Notes: generated by a model not told the origin, from the sequence alone. Positions 28,993 through 39,187 are shown, counted from the first letter of the stretch. The stretch is DNA of 64,000 nt from Martinezella miluonensis (GCF_900094545.1 NZ_FMAH01000019.1:44127-108126), one strand, 5' to 3'. Translations and numbers: made by a program.

Positions 28993-30180
28993 TCAAATGA
29001 TTCCAAGTTCTTTTCCGGCTTCCGCAAAGGCCGCAATCGCCTTTTCGACATCGGCCTTCGAATGGGCGGCCGACATCTGCGTGCGGATACGCGCCTGGCC
29101 CTTGGGCACGACGGGGAAGGAAAATCCGATGACGTAGACGCCCTTCTTCAGCATCAGCGCCGCCATATCCTGCGCCAGCTTGGCATCGCCGAGCATGACT
29201 GGGATGATCGGATGATCGGCGCCGGCAAGCGTGAAACCGAGCTTCGTCATTTCGCTGCGGAAGAGCTCGGCATTGCTCTTGAGCCGCGCCCGCAAGGCGT
29301 CGCCGTTCTCGATCAGATCGAAAACCTTCAGCGATGCAGCCGCGATGACCGGCGCCAGCGTATTGGAGAAGAGATAGGGACGCGAACGCTGCCGCAGCCA
29401 ATCGACGACCTCGCCTTTGGCGGAGGTATAGCCGCCCGAAGCGCCGCCGAGCGCCTTGCCGAGCGTGCCGGTGATGATATCGATCCGGCCCTCGACGCCG
29501 CAATGCTCCGCGGAGCCTCGGCCGTGGGCACCAACAAAGCCGACGGCATGGCTATCGTCCACCATGACCATCGCGCCGTATTTCTCTGCCAGATCGCAGA
29601 CGCCGCCAAGATTGGCGATGATGCCATCCATGGAGAATACGCCGTCGGTCGCGATCAGCTTGAAGCGGCTGCCTTCGGCCTTCTTCAGCTCTTCTTCCAG
29701 CGCCGCCATATCGTTGTTGGCGTAACGGAAACGCTTGGCTTTCGAGAGCCGCACGCCGTCGATGATCGAGGCATGGTTGAGCGCATCCGAGATGATGGCG
29801 TCTTCCTCGGAAAGCAGCGTCTCGAACAACCCGCCATTGGCATCGAAGCAGGAGGAATAGAGGATCGTATCTTCCATGCCGAGGAAGGCGGAAATCCGCG
29901 CCTCGAGCTGCTTGTGCTCCTCCTGTGTGCCGCAGATGAAGCGAACGGAGGCCATGCCGTAACCGTAGCGATCGAGCGCCTTTTTCCCGGTCTCGGCGAG
30001 TTCCTCATTGTCGGCCAGGCCGAGATAGTTGTTGGCGCAGAAATTGAGCACGCGCGCGCCGTCGGCGACGGCGATTTCTCCGGCTTGTTTGGATGTGATC
30101 ACGCGCTCGGACTTGTAAAGACCGGCTTCCTTCAAGCCGGCTAGCTCGCTGCGCAGATGGGATAGAAATTCTGAGGTCAT
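28993..30180 (-). CDS. kbl: 2-amino-3-ketobutyrate CoA ligase (glycine C-acetyltransferase)
   Basis: The 395-residue PLP enzyme of the alpha-oxoamine synthase family contains [43 protein letters not shown] and the Schiff-base lysine segment [17 protein letters not shown] (Lys near 244). It converts 2-amino-3-ketobutyrate and CoA to glycine and acetyl-CoA, completing threonine breakdown begun by Tdh. Length and motifs match E. coli Kbl. It is the first gene of the kbl-tdh operon; the upstream region 30181-30447 is shared with the divergent SDR gene. Confidence 0.95.
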   Translation of the reverse strand: MTSEFLSHLRSELAGLKEAGLYKSERVITSKQAGEIAVADGARVLNFCANNYLGLADNEELAETGKKALDRYGYGMASVRFICGTQEEHKQLEARISAFLGMEDTILYSSCFDANGGLFETLLSEEDAIISDALNHASIIDGVRLSKAKRFRYANNDMAALEEELKKAEGSRFKLIATDGVFSMDGIIANLGGVCDLAEKYGAMVMVDDSHAVGFVGAHGRGSAEHCGVEGRIDIITGTLGKALGGASGGYTSAKGEVVDWLRQRSRPYLFSNTLAPVIAAASLKVFDLIENGDALRARLKSNAELFRSEMTKLGFTLAGADHPIIPVMLGDAKLAQDMAALMLKKGVYVIGFSFPVVPKGQARIRTQMSAAHSKADVEKAIAAFAEAGKELGII

Positions 30181-30447
30181 TGTCGCATTCCGTTACTGAT
30201 CATGGCGGAAACAGGCCGAGAGATAACACAGGATTAGCACACCTGCCGCATTCATCCGCGGCAAAAATGTATGAAGCCATGACGCTGGCGCGACACACCG
30301 CCACACGGCTCGAATACCGTTACCGCGATGGCGCCTCAACGGAGCATTCGCGACAATTCGCGCCTGCTGCTATTGCAAAAATTACTTGACTGAGTCCATT
30401 ATTTATCCAAACGCATCACAGCGACTTGGTCCCCGGATGAGGATATC

Positions 30448-31218
30448 ATGAGCATATTTGAGAGATTTTCGCTGAAAGGGCGGGTTGCCCTGGTCACGGG
30501 CGGCGGCCGCGGCCTGGGATTCGAGATGGCCCAGGCACTTGCCGATGCCGGCGCTCACGTCATCATCAATGGGCGAACCACAGCCACGTTGAACGCGGCG
30601 GTCAAAACTATCCGAGAGAGAGGCGGTTCCGCCGAAGCTGCCGCCTTCGACATTGCCGATCGTGAGGCGCAGCGTGCGGCGATGGCCGATATCGAAAGCA
30701 ATCACGGCCGGCTCGACATATTGATCAACAATGTCGGGGCCCGCGACAGACGCCAGCTGGCAGATTTCGACGACGAGGCGATCCTCACTTTGCTCAATAC
30801 GGATCTTGCCGCTTCGATCATGCTCTCCCGCGATGCCGCCCGCCTTATGAAACGACACAATCACGGGCGCCTGATCTCGGTCACATCCATCAGCGGCCAA
30901 GTCGTCATGCCCGGCGACTGCGTCTATCCCGCAGCCAAGCAGGGGCTGACAGGCTTGATGCGCGGCATGGCCGTGGAATTTGGGCCTTACGGCATCACCA
31001 GCAATGCCATCGCTCCAGGCTGGTTCGCAACGGAAACGAATGCCGCGATGGCCGCGAATGAAGAGCTGATCCCCTTCGTGCGCCAGCGCATCCCGGTCCA
31101 GCGCTGGGGGCGGCCGGACGAGATTGCCGGTGCCGCACTGTTCCTCGCCAGCGACGCCGCGTCTTTCGTCAACGGCCATGTTCTGACTGTCGACGGCGGT
31201 ATGACCGTGCGCATGTAA
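30448..31218 (+). CDS. SDR family oxidoreductase (gluconate 5-dehydrogenase-like)
   Basis: The 256-residue classical short-chain dehydrogenase has the cofactor motif [15 protein letters not shown] (about 16-30), NNVG, Ser-rich strand [12 protein letters not shown], the catalytic YPAAK, and a C-terminal [17 protein letters not shown]. All four catalytic residues are present. The start has GAGGATATC upstream. Sequence style is close to gluconate 5-dehydrogenase and related sugar or polyol dehydrogenases, but the substrate is open. It is divergent from kbl and convergent with recQ. Confidence 0.85.
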   Translation: MSIFERFSLKGRVALVTGGGRGLGFEMAQALADAGAHVIINGRTTATLNAAVKTIRERGGSAEAAAFDIADREAQRAAMADIESNHGRLDILINNVGARDRRQLADFDDEAILTLLNTDLAASIMLSRDAARLMKRHNHGRLISVTSISGQVVMPGDCVYPAAKQGLTGLMRGMAVEFGPYGITSNAIAPGWFATETNAAMAANEELIPFVRQRIPVQRWGRPDEIAGAALFLASDAASFVNGHVLTVDGGMTVRM

Positions 31219-31257
31219 GGCCGATATCGCAGCGCCTTCATATTCGCCCGCGAGATA

Positions 31258-33138
31258 TCACCGACCGGTAAAATCCGAAATCACGGCGAGGAACGCGTCC
31301 CCATAGCGCTCCAGCTTCGCCTGCCCGACGCCCGAGATCCCAAGGAGAGCCTTGTGGTTCTTCGGCCGCTCGGTCGCAAAGGCAATCAGGGTCGTGTCCG
31401 GGAAAACGACATAAGGCGGCACTCCAAGCTCCTTGGCGATCCTTGTGCGTTCGGCGCGCAGCGCATCGAATAGCGCTTGTGCTTCGCCGGCAAGACCGTG
31501 TGCCTGCTTCTCCAGGCGTCCCGCCTTTTTGCCGCGCCGCCCACTCTCCGGCCGATCCTTGCGAAAGAGAACCTGCCGCTCGCGCTTGAAGACCGCCCTT
31601 GCCTCTTCCTCGAGTTTCATCGCGCCAAAGGCCGTATGATCCACGCTGATGAGGCCGCTTGCCAGCAATTGCCGGAAGATCGACTGCCAGGTGCGGGTGG
31701 GGATATCCTTTCCGGCACCGAAAACGGGCATATCGACATGGCCGAAACGCTCCGTCTTCTCGTTGACCGTGCCGATCAGCACGTCGATGACGTGACCGGT
31801 GCCGAAACGCTCGCCTGTGCGATAAACTGCCGCCAGCGCCTTGATCGCCGCTTCCGTGCCGTCCCAGGTCTCGACCGGCTTCAGGCAGGTATCGCAATTG
31901 CCACAACCGCCACCATGCGCCTCGCCGAAATGGGCAAGGATGGCCTGCCGCCGGCAGCCGGCCGTTTCGCAGATGGCAAGCAGCGCATTGAGCTTTCCCC
32001 GCTCCACCCGCTTGATCTCATCAGCCGCATTGCCCTCATCGATCATGCGCCGCCGCTGGATGACGTCGGCCATGCCGTAGGCCATCCACACCTCGGACGG
32101 TAGGCCATCACGCCCGGCGCGGCCCGTCTCCTGATAATAGGCTTCGACCGAGCCCGGCAGATCGAGATGGGCGACGTAACGCACATTCGGCTTGTCGATG
32201 CCCATGCCGAAGGCGACGGTCGCCACGAGACACAGGTCCTCCTCTTTCAGAAAAGCATCCTGGTTGGCGTCGCGGAGTGATCGATCCATGCCGGCATGGT
32301 AGGGTAGCGCACGGACGCCCTGCCCGTTCAGCCATTCCGCCGTGTCCTCGACCTTGGCACGCGAAAGGCAATAAACGATGCCGCTATCGCCGCGATGGCC
32401 ATCGAGAAAGCGCAGCAATTGCTGGCGCGGCTGATCGCGTTCGACAATCTCATAGGCGATATTCGGCCGGTCGAAGCTGGTGGTGAAGACCTTGGCACCG
32501 TCAAGAGCCAGCCGCTCGATGATGTCGTCGCGGGTATGAGGATCGGCCGTCGCCGTCAGCGCGATGCGCGGCACGCCGGGAAAGAGTTCGGCAAGCTTGC
32601 CGAGATCCCGATATTCCGGCCTGAAATCATGTCCCCACTGTGAAACGCAATGCGCCTCGTCGATCGCAAAGAGCGCAATCTTCGCCCTGGCGATCATCTG
32701 CTGGAAGCCATCGGTCAGGATGCGCTCGGGCGTAACATAGAGCATATCGAGCGTGCCGTTGGAGACGGCGCGATAGACATCGCTCGCCTCCTCGCGCGAC
32801 AGCGACGAGTTCAAGGCCGCGGCACGTATGCCGAGCTGCTTCATCGCCTCCACCTGATCCCGCATCAGGGCGATCAGCGGGGAGACGACGATGCCGACAC
32901 CGGCACGGCAAAGCGCCGGGATCTGGAAACACAGAGACTTGCCAGCCCCGGTCGGAAACAGCACGACGGCATCGCCACCGGAGACGACGTGCTCGACCAC
33001 CTGCTGCTGCTTGCCGCGAAAGGCGGAGTAGCCATAGACCGATTTCAGCACATCGAGCGGCGCAGCCCTGCCAGAGCGCGCGCCGAACAAGGCGTCATCG
33101 GTGGAAAATCGCGATTCCGGTCTATCCGGCTGTGACAT
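31258..33138 (-). CDS. recQ: ATP-dependent DNA helicase RecQ
   Basis: The 626-residue SF2 helicase has Walker [17 protein letters not shown] (about 56-71), DEAH box with the aromatic-rich loop [17 protein letters not shown], and motif [10 protein letters not shown]. It also has motif [16 protein letters not shown], a zinc-binding set ([24 protein letters not shown]), the winged-helix RQC domain and a C-terminal HRDC domain. This is the full E. coli-type layout. RecQ unwinds recombination intermediates. It lies seven bases downstream of dnaG on the same strand, so the two are likely co-transcribed. Confidence 0.95.
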   Translation of the reverse strand: MSQPDRPESRFSTDDALFGARSGRAAPLDVLKSVYGYSAFRGKQQQVVEHVVSGGDAVVLFPTGAGKSLCFQIPALCRAGVGIVVSPLIALMRDQVEAMKQLGIRAAALNSSLSREEASDVYRAVSNGTLDMLYVTPERILTDGFQQMIARAKIALFAIDEAHCVSQWGHDFRPEYRDLGKLAELFPGVPRIALTATADPHTRDDIIERLALDGAKVFTTSFDRPNIAYEIVERDQPRQQLLRFLDGHRGDSGIVYCLSRAKVEDTAEWLNGQGVRALPYHAGMDRSLRDANQDAFLKEEDLCLVATVAFGMGIDKPNVRYVAHLDLPGSVEAYYQETGRAGRDGLPSEVWMAYGMADVIQRRRMIDEGNAADEIKRVERGKLNALLAICETAGCRRQAILAHFGEAHGGGCGNCDTCLKPVETWDGTEAAIKALAAVYRTGERFGTGHVIDVLIGTVNEKTERFGHVDMPVFGAGKDIPTRTWQSIFRQLLASGLISVDHTAFGAMKLEEEARAVFKRERQVLFRKDRPESGRRGKKAGRLEKQAHGLAGEAQALFDALRAERTRIAKELGVPPYVVFPDTTLIAFATERPKNHKALLGISGVGQAKLERYGDAFLAVISDFTGR

Positions 33139-33145
33139 TCATTCC

Positions 33146-35134
33146 CTACTTTCCCGCAGCGCTTTTGACACGGCCCGAGAGAACGCCGAAGCCATCGATG
33201 ATCGCCTCCTGGTTTTCCAGCCGCACCGCTTCGAGCTGCACTTCCTGCAAGGCGCGCATCAGCTGCTCGATAAGCTCGCCGTCGCCATCTTCCGTCGCCT
33301 CGGCAATCGCACCCTGCAATTCGATCTTGTGCCACCGAAGGGCCTTGGAGCGTTTGTGAAGCGCAAGCGCCTGACGGTAGCCTTCGCGAGCATCCTCCAT
33401 CGCGGCTGCCTCGGTTGCCGTCCATAGCCGGGCATTGCGAACCTGCTGCTCGAGGTTTTTCAGCAGCGAGCCAAAGTCCTGCTCTTCCAGCTGTTCGACC
33501 AGCCGCTCACGGGTGAGCTGAGGCCCGACCATGGCTGCGGCGATACCGAGCACGGCCGACCAGAGGCGCTGCAATTCGCGGCTTTCGTAATCGATCGCAG
33601 CGATCTCGTCATACTCGTCCTGCAACAGCAGCGGATGATTGACGATGGTCAGCGCCAGGACGCTTTCGCGCAGGCTCGGAATATCCTGATGTCCCTTGAT
33701 CATGGCCGAGCGTGTCAGGCGATCGGATGCCGTCGTGCTGACTGCCGCCCGGTCGCGACCTTGCCCGCCACGGCCGCCGAAGGAACGGGCATTGCCCTCC
33801 CGAGAAAAGCCGCGCCCCTGCTGATTGCCGCCGCGCTGGAACTGCGGCTGGAAGAGCCCGTTCAGCCGCTCGCGCATGCTCTGTTGATAGTGGCGCCGAA
33901 CATCCTCGTCGACGATGACGGATACGATGCGCCGCAGCCGTGCCTCGAGCTCCGCGCGCGCCTCCGGCGTCTCGAATGTGCCGCTGCCGGCCTCTCTTCC
34001 CCAGAGCAGATCGGCAAGCGGCTTTGCCTGTGCCAGAACCTTGTCGAAAGGCGCGCGCCCGTCGTGGCGCACGAGATCGTCCGGATCCTTGCCATCGGGC
34101 AGCAGCGCGAAACGGACGGTGCGGCCCGGCTTGATATGCGGCAAGGCCAGATCGGCGGCGCGATTGGCGGCGCGCATACCCGCGCCATCGCCATCGAAGC
34201 AGAGCACCGGCTCCGGCGTCATCTTCCAAAGAAGATCCAGCTGGTTTTCCGTCAGCGCCGTACCCAGCGGCGCAACGGCGTTCTCGACGCCGGCCTGATG
34301 CAGGGCGATAACATCCATATAGCCTTCGACGGCAATGATAGTTCCGGCGCCATCGGCACCCTGAGCAGCGCGGCGGGCACGGGTGAAATTGTAGAGCACG
34401 TTGCCCTTGTGAAAGAGCTCGGTCTCGTTGGAATTGAGGTATTTCGCCGGCGCGTCCGGCGACATGGCGCGTCCGCCGAAGGCGATCACCTTCTCGCGCG
34501 ATGACAGGATCGGAAACATGATGCGGTCGCGAAAGCGATCATAGGAGACCGGCACATTCTCATGCACGACGAGGCCACAAGCCTCCATCTGCTCCTTGAG
34601 CACGCCCTTGCTGGCAAGATGCTCTTTCAACGCATTGCGGCTGTCGGGCGAATATCCCAGGCGGAAGGTCTCGATGGTGCGGCCGCTGAGGCCACGGTCG
34701 CGTAGATAGGCTCGCGCCCGCGCGCCATTGGCAGTCTGAAGCTGGTCCTGAAAGAACTGGGTCGCCATCTCCATGACATCGAGCAGCGACGTGCGTTCCT
34801 TCTCCCTCTTCGCCTCCATCGGATCGGCAACCGGCATAGGCACGCCGGCCATGTCGGCGATCTGCTGCACGGCCTCGGGGAAACTCAAGCCCTCCAGCTC
34901 GGTAAGAAAGCGGAAATGGTCGCCAGTCACGCCGCAGCCGAAGCAATGATAGCGCCCCTTGCGATCCTCGCAGTGGAAGCTTGGCGACTTCTCGCCATGG
35001 AAGGGGCAGCAGGCCCAGTAATCTCCGCGCGGCACGTTGGTCTTGCGCCGATCCCAGGTCACGCGACGACCGATCACGTCTGAAATCAGAACGCGGTCGC
35101 GAATCTCGTCGAGAAACGTATTGGAAAATCGCAT
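33146..35134 (-). CDS. dnaG: DNA primase
   Basis: From ATG 35134 the product is 662 residues. The N-terminal zinc domain has CPFHGEKSPSFHCEDRKGRYHCFGCG (CHC2 pattern, about 40-65). The TOPRIM core follows with VEGYMDVIALHQAGVENAVAPLGTALT and the acidic LCFDGDGAGMRAA (about 305-320), then a less conserved helicase-binding C-terminal domain. It makes RNA primers for DNA replication. An earlier in-frame start at 35215 would add 27 residues before the conserved MRFSNTFLDEIRDRV and is rejected. recQ follows at seven bases. Confidence 0.96.
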   Translation of the reverse strand: MRFSNTFLDEIRDRVLISDVIGRRVTWDRRKTNVPRGDYWACCPFHGEKSPSFHCEDRKGRYHCFGCGVTGDHFRFLTELEGLSFPEAVQQIADMAGVPMPVADPMEAKREKERTSLLDVMEMATQFFQDQLQTANGARARAYLRDRGLSGRTIETFRLGYSPDSRNALKEHLASKGVLKEQMEACGLVVHENVPVSYDRFRDRIMFPILSSREKVIAFGGRAMSPDAPAKYLNSNETELFHKGNVLYNFTRARRAAQGADGAGTIIAVEGYMDVIALHQAGVENAVAPLGTALTENQLDLLWKMTPEPVLCFDGDGAGMRAANRAADLALPHIKPGRTVRFALLPDGKDPDDLVRHDGRAPFDKVLAQAKPLADLLWGREAGSGTFETPEARAELEARLRRIVSVIVDEDVRRHYQQSMRERLNGLFQPQFQRGGNQQGRGFSREGNARSFGGRGGQGRDRAAVSTTASDRLTRSAMIKGHQDIPSLRESVLALTIVNHPLLLQDEYDEIAAIDYESRELQRLWSAVLGIAAAMVGPQLTRERLVEQLEEQDFGSLLKNLEQQVRNARLWTATEAAAMEDAREGYRQALALHKRSKALRWHKIELQGAIAEATEDGDGELIEQLMRALQEVQLEAVRLENQEAIIDGFGVLSGRVKSAAGK

Positions 35135-35945
35135 GGCTACCTCTGGCTCGCCCCCATATAAACAGGAATGATCCGCATTGCCACGACGACTGGAGAGCCA
35201 CGCACGTGTATTCACAGTCCTTTGCAGGCTATTACAACCTATCTCTTCTAATCACAACTTCGTGAACTCGCCATCGCAATCAAGGCGCAGACATCAGCGC
35301 CGCAAGCCGCTTTCAGCGTCTGCCAAGCCAGTAGATGCGTTGCCCTCAGCCAGCCGACCGGGACATTCGCCCGAATGGAAAAACAGTTTCTCTTTTAGAA
35401 AAGAGGCGAAAAAGCAAAGACTTGCACATCTTGAGGTGGATAGATGGCTGTGGACGGCGGGCGCGCAACAATCGCTGGATGCAGCGCAGATCGGACGTAG
35501 CGGCTCCTTCCGGTGGCGCATTTATGGTATGGTTTGTAAGCCGAACATTATTTTTTTGTAATTTGATTGTTGATGTGCAGCGCAATAGCGTTCTTCTCAC
35601 GGGGCGAGACAAGCCGGCGAAGAAATTGCTTCGCGACGCGACATGCCGAGACGCCCCGACGGACGGGAAGCCAAAAGGTACATGGCTTTCAGTTTAGGAA
35701 AGGGAGTAAGCATTCTTATCGTACCGTTAGCCGCAGCGGCCATCTGCTACAGCAACTGATAGCTAGGCCACGACGACTAACGGCAGTGATGACAAGAATG
35801 CAGTTTACGCTGGCGCGGGATACCAGCAGCCGGCGAACATGAGGATACCTGCCCTTGCGGCAGGCGTTAAGGTTCAAATGCCCGGACTGCCGTAGCAGAC
35901 GTTGGCTCTGCCGCGGAATTCAGGATTTTCAGTTAGATTCAGCAG
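35135..35945. other. 0.8-kb stretch without a convincing gene upstream of dnaG
   Basis: No frame has a recognisable domain. A small hairpin CCTGCC-CTTGC-GGCAGG lies at 35848-35864. A 25-codon hydrophobic ORF is at 35682-35759 (listed separately). The first part must carry the dnaG promoter. Confidence 0.4.
35682..35759 (+). CDS. possible 25-residue hydrophobic peptide
   Basis: ATG 35682 to TGA 35759 encodes a short peptide with a basic start and a hydrophobic core (SILIVPLAAAAICYS). It resembles a signal or membrane segment. The upstream AAAAGG is a weak ribosome site. It could be a small membrane protein or chance. Confidence 0.2.
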   Translation: MAFSLGKGVSILIVPLAAAAICYSN

Positions 35946-36089
35946 ATACTCAGGTGGGGCACCATCCCTACCCCCGGCGCCGCCCCACCTGAGTGCCTTT
36001 GCAATAGACGTTTGATTTTTGGGCCCCACCCTGCGTCATCAAACGCCTGCAAAGCGCAAGAAGGCAGGAGCTCCCCCAGCTCCTGCCTT
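35946..36089 (+). ncRNA. three-hairpin structured RNA element, unknown family
   Basis: Three strong helices follow one another. H1 is a 13-pair perfect stem (35946-35958 with 35980-35992, ACTCAGGTGGGGC/GCCCCACCTGAGT). H2 is an 8-pair stem (36007-36014 with 36036-36043). H3 is a 14-pair perfect stem with a CCCCC loop (36057-36089). The H2 loop contains a second copy of GCCCCACC (36021-36028), which could pair with the H1 5' arm in place of its own partner, giving mutually exclusive folds. No T-run follows H3. Strand is uncertain; plus is chosen because the downstream gene is at 36272. I do not recognise a known RNA family. Confidence 0.45.
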
Positions 36090-36271
36090 CTCTAATTTGC
36101 GGCAATGACAACGACGAACATCCTTCATGTGGGATATCGTGTCATTTGCCCGTCGCCATCTTGACGTAGTCGATACGATCTATATTTTTTTAGAATATTA
36201 AGATATACAATCTTGACGTTCATTCTCTTCGGACAATCTGGAATTTTGTTCAGTTCATCGGAGACGGCTGC

Positions 36272-37174
36272 ATGTCTTTATCCGCAAAAGAACTTGCTCA
36301 AGACCCCAATTTTTTCGCTGAACTCCTGAATTATACGCGAGAGATCCTCGCCACGTACAATCAGAACCAGCGAATATGCTCCGTCTTCGCTTCGCAGCAG
36401 CGCTGGCTGATGGCGCTCGCCGGTTTCGGATTATACTATGGCGGCATCGACGGAGAGCCGCCGGGCCTCCATGCGAACCGCTTCGCCACCTATGTTGTCG
36501 AGCACGAGATCGCCAGCCACAACACCGCGCTGAGTTTCTTGCAGCAAATGCTGGCCGAAGGTTTTTTGCGCTATCTGCCTGTCGCGACGGATCGCCGCGC
36601 GCGGCCAATGGAGCCGACCGAAGAAGCCGTCCAGCAGCTGACGAAATGGTTGACCATCCATCTCTCGGTGCTGGACCGGCTGGACGGCGGCCGGCGCAGC
36701 GCCACGTTCGCCAAACGCCCTGAGCTCATTGCCGCCTTGCAGCCCGCCATTTCGGCCGGCATCGTCAACAGCGACGATCTACGCCATCCGGGAGATACGT
36801 TCGATCTGTTCACATGGGTCAATTCCGGTGGCGTCATCATGGATTATCTGATTTCGCGCGTCGGGCTGGTCGACACGGCAACTCAAAGAGTTGTGGTCGG
36901 GCGAATTGCCTTCACCGACATTTGTCGCCGCTTTCTCATTTCCAGAACACATGCAAAGAGGCTGATGATCAGAGCCGCGAGAATGCAAAGCATCGGATGG
37001 ACGGGCTCTTCGGGACGAAGCCAGCTTTGGCTTTCATACGGTTTCATCCAGGAATACCGGAACTATCAGGCGGAGAAATTCGCCATCATGGACGCCGCCT
37101 GGAGAAGCGCCTTCGGCTCGCCGCAAATCCGCGCGCCGAAGGCGAAACAGGTTTTTACTTCAGCAGTTCCTTGA
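36272..37174 (+). CDS. unknown protein with two winged-helix-like segments
   Basis: The 300-residue protein is not one I recognise by name. Residues about 60-125 look like a MarR-type winged helix: a helical ASHNTALSFLQQMLAEGFLRYL followed by a basic wing ATDRRARPMEPTEEA. Residues about 210-260 look like a second HTH (FTDICRRFLISRTHAKRLMIRAARMQS plus a strand). A DNA-binding role is therefore plausible. The start ATG follows an AT-rich stretch (36178-36245) that could hold its promoter. Its 3' end overlaps the end of the convergent GatB/YqeY gene by 20 bases. Confidence 0.65.
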   Translation: MSLSAKELAQDPNFFAELLNYTREILATYNQNQRICSVFASQQRWLMALAGFGLYYGGIDGEPPGLHANRFATYVVEHEIASHNTALSFLQQMLAEGFLRYLPVATDRRARPMEPTEEAVQQLTKWLTIHLSVLDRLDGGRRSATFAKRPELIAALQPAISAGIVNSDDLRHPGDTFDLFTWVNSGGVIMDYLISRVGLVDTATQRVVVGRIAFTDICRRFLISRTHAKRLMIRAARMQSIGWTGSSGRSQLWLSYGFIQEYRNYQAEKFAIMDAAWRSAFGSPQIRAPKAKQVFTSAVP

Positions 37175-37607
37175 GAATACCCGAAGCCTTGGCGAAATCC
37201 ATCTGCCCGGCATAGCGCTCGCGCAGAGCAGCCACGCACTTGCCCATATCCTTCAGACCCTGTGCGCCGAGTTCGGCAACGATTGCAACGCAGATCTCGC
37301 GCACCTTCTCTTCGGAAAGCTGCTCGGGCATGAAGCCCTGAATGACGCCGATCTCCTCGCGCTCCTTGCTGGCCAGCTCGGGACGGCCGCCCTCGACATA
37401 GATCTTCTCCGACTCTTCCCGCTGCTTGATCATCTTGGCGAGCAACTGCAGGATTTCGTCCTCGCTCGCCGGCTCCTTGCCGAGACCGCGATTGGCGATG
37501 TCCTTGTCCTTGATAGCGGCAAGGATGAGACGCACGGTCGAAAGCCTCGCCGCATCCTTGGCCTTCATGGCGTCCTTCTGGGCGTTGGAAAGGGTTTCGC
37601 GGATCAT
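37155..37607 (-). CDS. GatB/YqeY domain protein
   Basis: The 150-residue protein begins MIRETLSNAQKDAMKAKDAARLSTVRLILAAIKDKDI, then EILQLLAKMIKQREESEKIYVEGGRPELASKEREEIGVIQGFMPEQLSEEKV. It ends in MGKCVAALRERYAGQMDFAKASGILKELL. This is the complete stand-alone YqeY fold, related to the tRNA-contacting tail of the GatB subunit of Asp/Glu-tRNA amidotransferase. The precise role of the free domain is unknown. It is divergent from carA. Confidence 0.92.
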   Translation of the reverse strand: MIRETLSNAQKDAMKAKDAARLSTVRLILAAIKDKDIANRGLGKEPASEDEILQLLAKMIKQREESEKIYVEGGRPELASKEREEIGVIQGFMPEQLSEEKVREICVAIVAELGAQGLKDMGKCVAALRERYAGQMDFAKASGILKELLK

Positions 37608-37756
37608 CTGTGTAACTCCTTGAAGCAGGCCGGCGACGATCGCCCGCCCCCTTATTTCATCTTGCCTGTCTCATAGACCATCAGCGCCGATCAATGCAAT
37701 TGCGTGCAGCCTGCCAAAACGAGGCAAATTCCCTGACGCGAAAGCAAAAGCGTGCA

Positions 37757-37784
37757 TTGACCGGTTCGCCTTGTTTAGCTATGT
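37757..37784 (+). promoter_or_regulatory. probable carA promoter
   Basis: TTGACC (37757-37762), a 16-base spacer and CTATGT (37779-37784) match the alphaproteobacterial housekeeping consensus closely. Transcription would begin near 37791, leaving a leader of about 119 bases before carA. Confidence 0.55.
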
Positions 37785-37808
37785 CCATCACCTGCACATT
37801 AGATCGAT

Positions 37809-37913
37809 ATGAAGATCTCAAGCCGCGACCTCGGTCGCCGGCTGTACCTTGCTACAAACATGGCGGAAGCCACGGCCTCTTCAAGGTCGCGCATGACGCC
37901 GGAAACGGGATGA
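37809..37913 (+). CDS. carA upstream ORF (34 codons), translationally coupled
   Basis: ATG 37809 opens a 34-codon frame whose TGA (37911-37913) overlaps the carA start codon (37910) as ATGA. The peptide has six arginines, with an early GRRLYLA run. There is no clear ribosome site. In Pseudomonas, carA is known to have a leader peptide involved in attenuation, which makes this worth noting, but a chance frame cannot be excluded. Confidence 0.3.
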   Translation: MKISSRDLGRRLYLATNMAEATASSRSRMTPETG

Positions 37914-39124
37914 CTATGACCGCCACAGCCCCATGGACCACCGAAAAGCCGACTGCTCTTCTCGTTCTCGCCGATGGCACCGTCATCGAAGGCAAGGGCA
38001 TCGGCGCGACCGGCAAGGTCCAGGCCGAAGTCTGCTTCAACACGGCGCTGACGGGTTACGAGGAGATCCTGACCGATCCTTCCTACCTTGGCCAGATCGT
38101 CACCTTCACCTTCCCGCACATCGGTAATGTCGGCACGAACGAGGAAGACATCGAAGACCTGACGCCGGCTGCACGCCACGGCGCGGTCGGCGTGATCTTC
38201 AAAGCCGACATCACCGATCCATCGAACTACCGCGCCGCCAAGCATCTCGACCAATGGCTGAAAGCTCGCGGCATCATCGGCCTCAGCGGCATCGACACCC
38301 GCGCCCTCACCGCTTGGATCCGCGAAAACGGCATGCCGAACGGCGTGATCGCCCATGATCCGAACGGCGTCTTCGACATCGAGCAGCTGAAGGCGGATGC
38401 GAAGGCCTGGAGCGGCCTAGAAGGCCTCGACCTCGCGAAGGTCGCCTCCTCCGGCCAGTCTTCGCAGTGGTCGCAGACCCCTTGGATCTGGAACGAAGGC
38501 TACGGCGAACTCGGCGCAACCGACGCCAAGTACCATGTCGTCTGCCTCGACTACGGCGTCAAGCGCAACATCCTGCGTCTCTTCGCCGGCCTCGATTGCA
38601 AGGTCACGGTATTGCCGGCAACCGCTTCGACCGACGAAGTGCTCGGCCTCAAGCCGGATGGCATCTTCCTTTCCAACGGCCCCGGCGACCCGGCTGCGAC
38701 CGGCGAATATGCCGTACCGGTCATCAAGGACCTGCTGAAGACCGAAATCCCGCTGTTCGGCATTTGCCTCGGCCACCAGATGCTCGGCCTCGCGCTCGGC
38801 GCCAAGACCGCGAAGATGCACCAGGGACATCACGGCGCCAACCATCCGGTCAAGGACTATACGACGGGCAAGGTCGAGATCGTTTCGATGAACCACGGTT
38901 TCGCAGTCGACTCGAGCTCGCTGCCGGAAGGCGTTGAGGAGACTCACGTTTCGCTCTTCGACGGCAGCAATTGCGGCCTGCGCGTCGCCGGCAAGCCGGT
39001 CTTCTCGGTGCAGCATCACCCGGAAGCATCTCCCGGCCCGCAGGACAGCCACTATCTCTTCCGCCGCTTTGTCAATCTGGTGCGCGAGAAGAAGGGCGAA
39101 TCGGCCCTGGCGGAACGCGCCTGA
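37910..39124 (+). CDS. carA: carbamoyl phosphate synthase small (glutaminase) subunit
   Basis: The 404-residue product has the N-terminal CarA domain (ALLVLADGTVIEGKGIGATG, NTALTGYEEILTDPSYLGQIV) and a C-terminal class I glutamine amidotransferase. The nucleophile Cys is in FGICLGHQMLGLALG, and the His/Glu pair is in VQHHPEASPG. It supplies ammonia to CarB for arginine and pyrimidine synthesis. Start ATG 37910 is followed by a second ATG two codons on; longer in-frame starts back to 37694 have no homology. carB is 8.5 kb away, unlike the enterobacterial carAB operon. A strong terminator follows at 39149. Confidence 0.95.
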   Translation: MTMTATAPWTTEKPTALLVLADGTVIEGKGIGATGKVQAEVCFNTALTGYEEILTDPSYLGQIVTFTFPHIGNVGTNEEDIEDLTPAARHGAVGVIFKADITDPSNYRAAKHLDQWLKARGIIGLSGIDTRALTAWIRENGMPNGVIAHDPNGVFDIEQLKADAKAWSGLEGLDLAKVASSGQSSQWSQTPWIWNEGYGELGATDAKYHVVCLDYGVKRNILRLFAGLDCKVTVLPATASTDEVLGLKPDGIFLSNGPGDPAATGEYAVPVIKDLLKTEIPLFGICLGHQMLGLALGAKTAKMHQGHHGANHPVKDYTTGKVEIVSMNHGFAVDSSSLPEGVEETHVSLFDGSNCGLRVAGKPVFSVQHHPEASPGPQDSHYLFRRFVNLVREKKGESALAERA

Positions 39125-39148
39125 CAACGTCGATCACTTAATCGCATG

Positions 39149-39187
39149 AGAAAAGCCCCGGATTGATAACCAATCCGGGGCTTTTCT
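39149..39187 (+). terminator. carA Rho-independent terminator
   Basis: AGAAAAGCCCCGGATT pairs perfectly with AATCCGGGGCTTTTCT around a seven-base loop, followed by CTTT. The A-rich and T-rich flanks would allow function in both directions. Confidence 0.85.

Noticed and set aside
35946..36089. Identity as 6S RNA, tmRNA, RNase P RNA or SRP RNA
   Set aside because: None of the conserved motifs I know for these RNAs is present, so the element is left unnamed.
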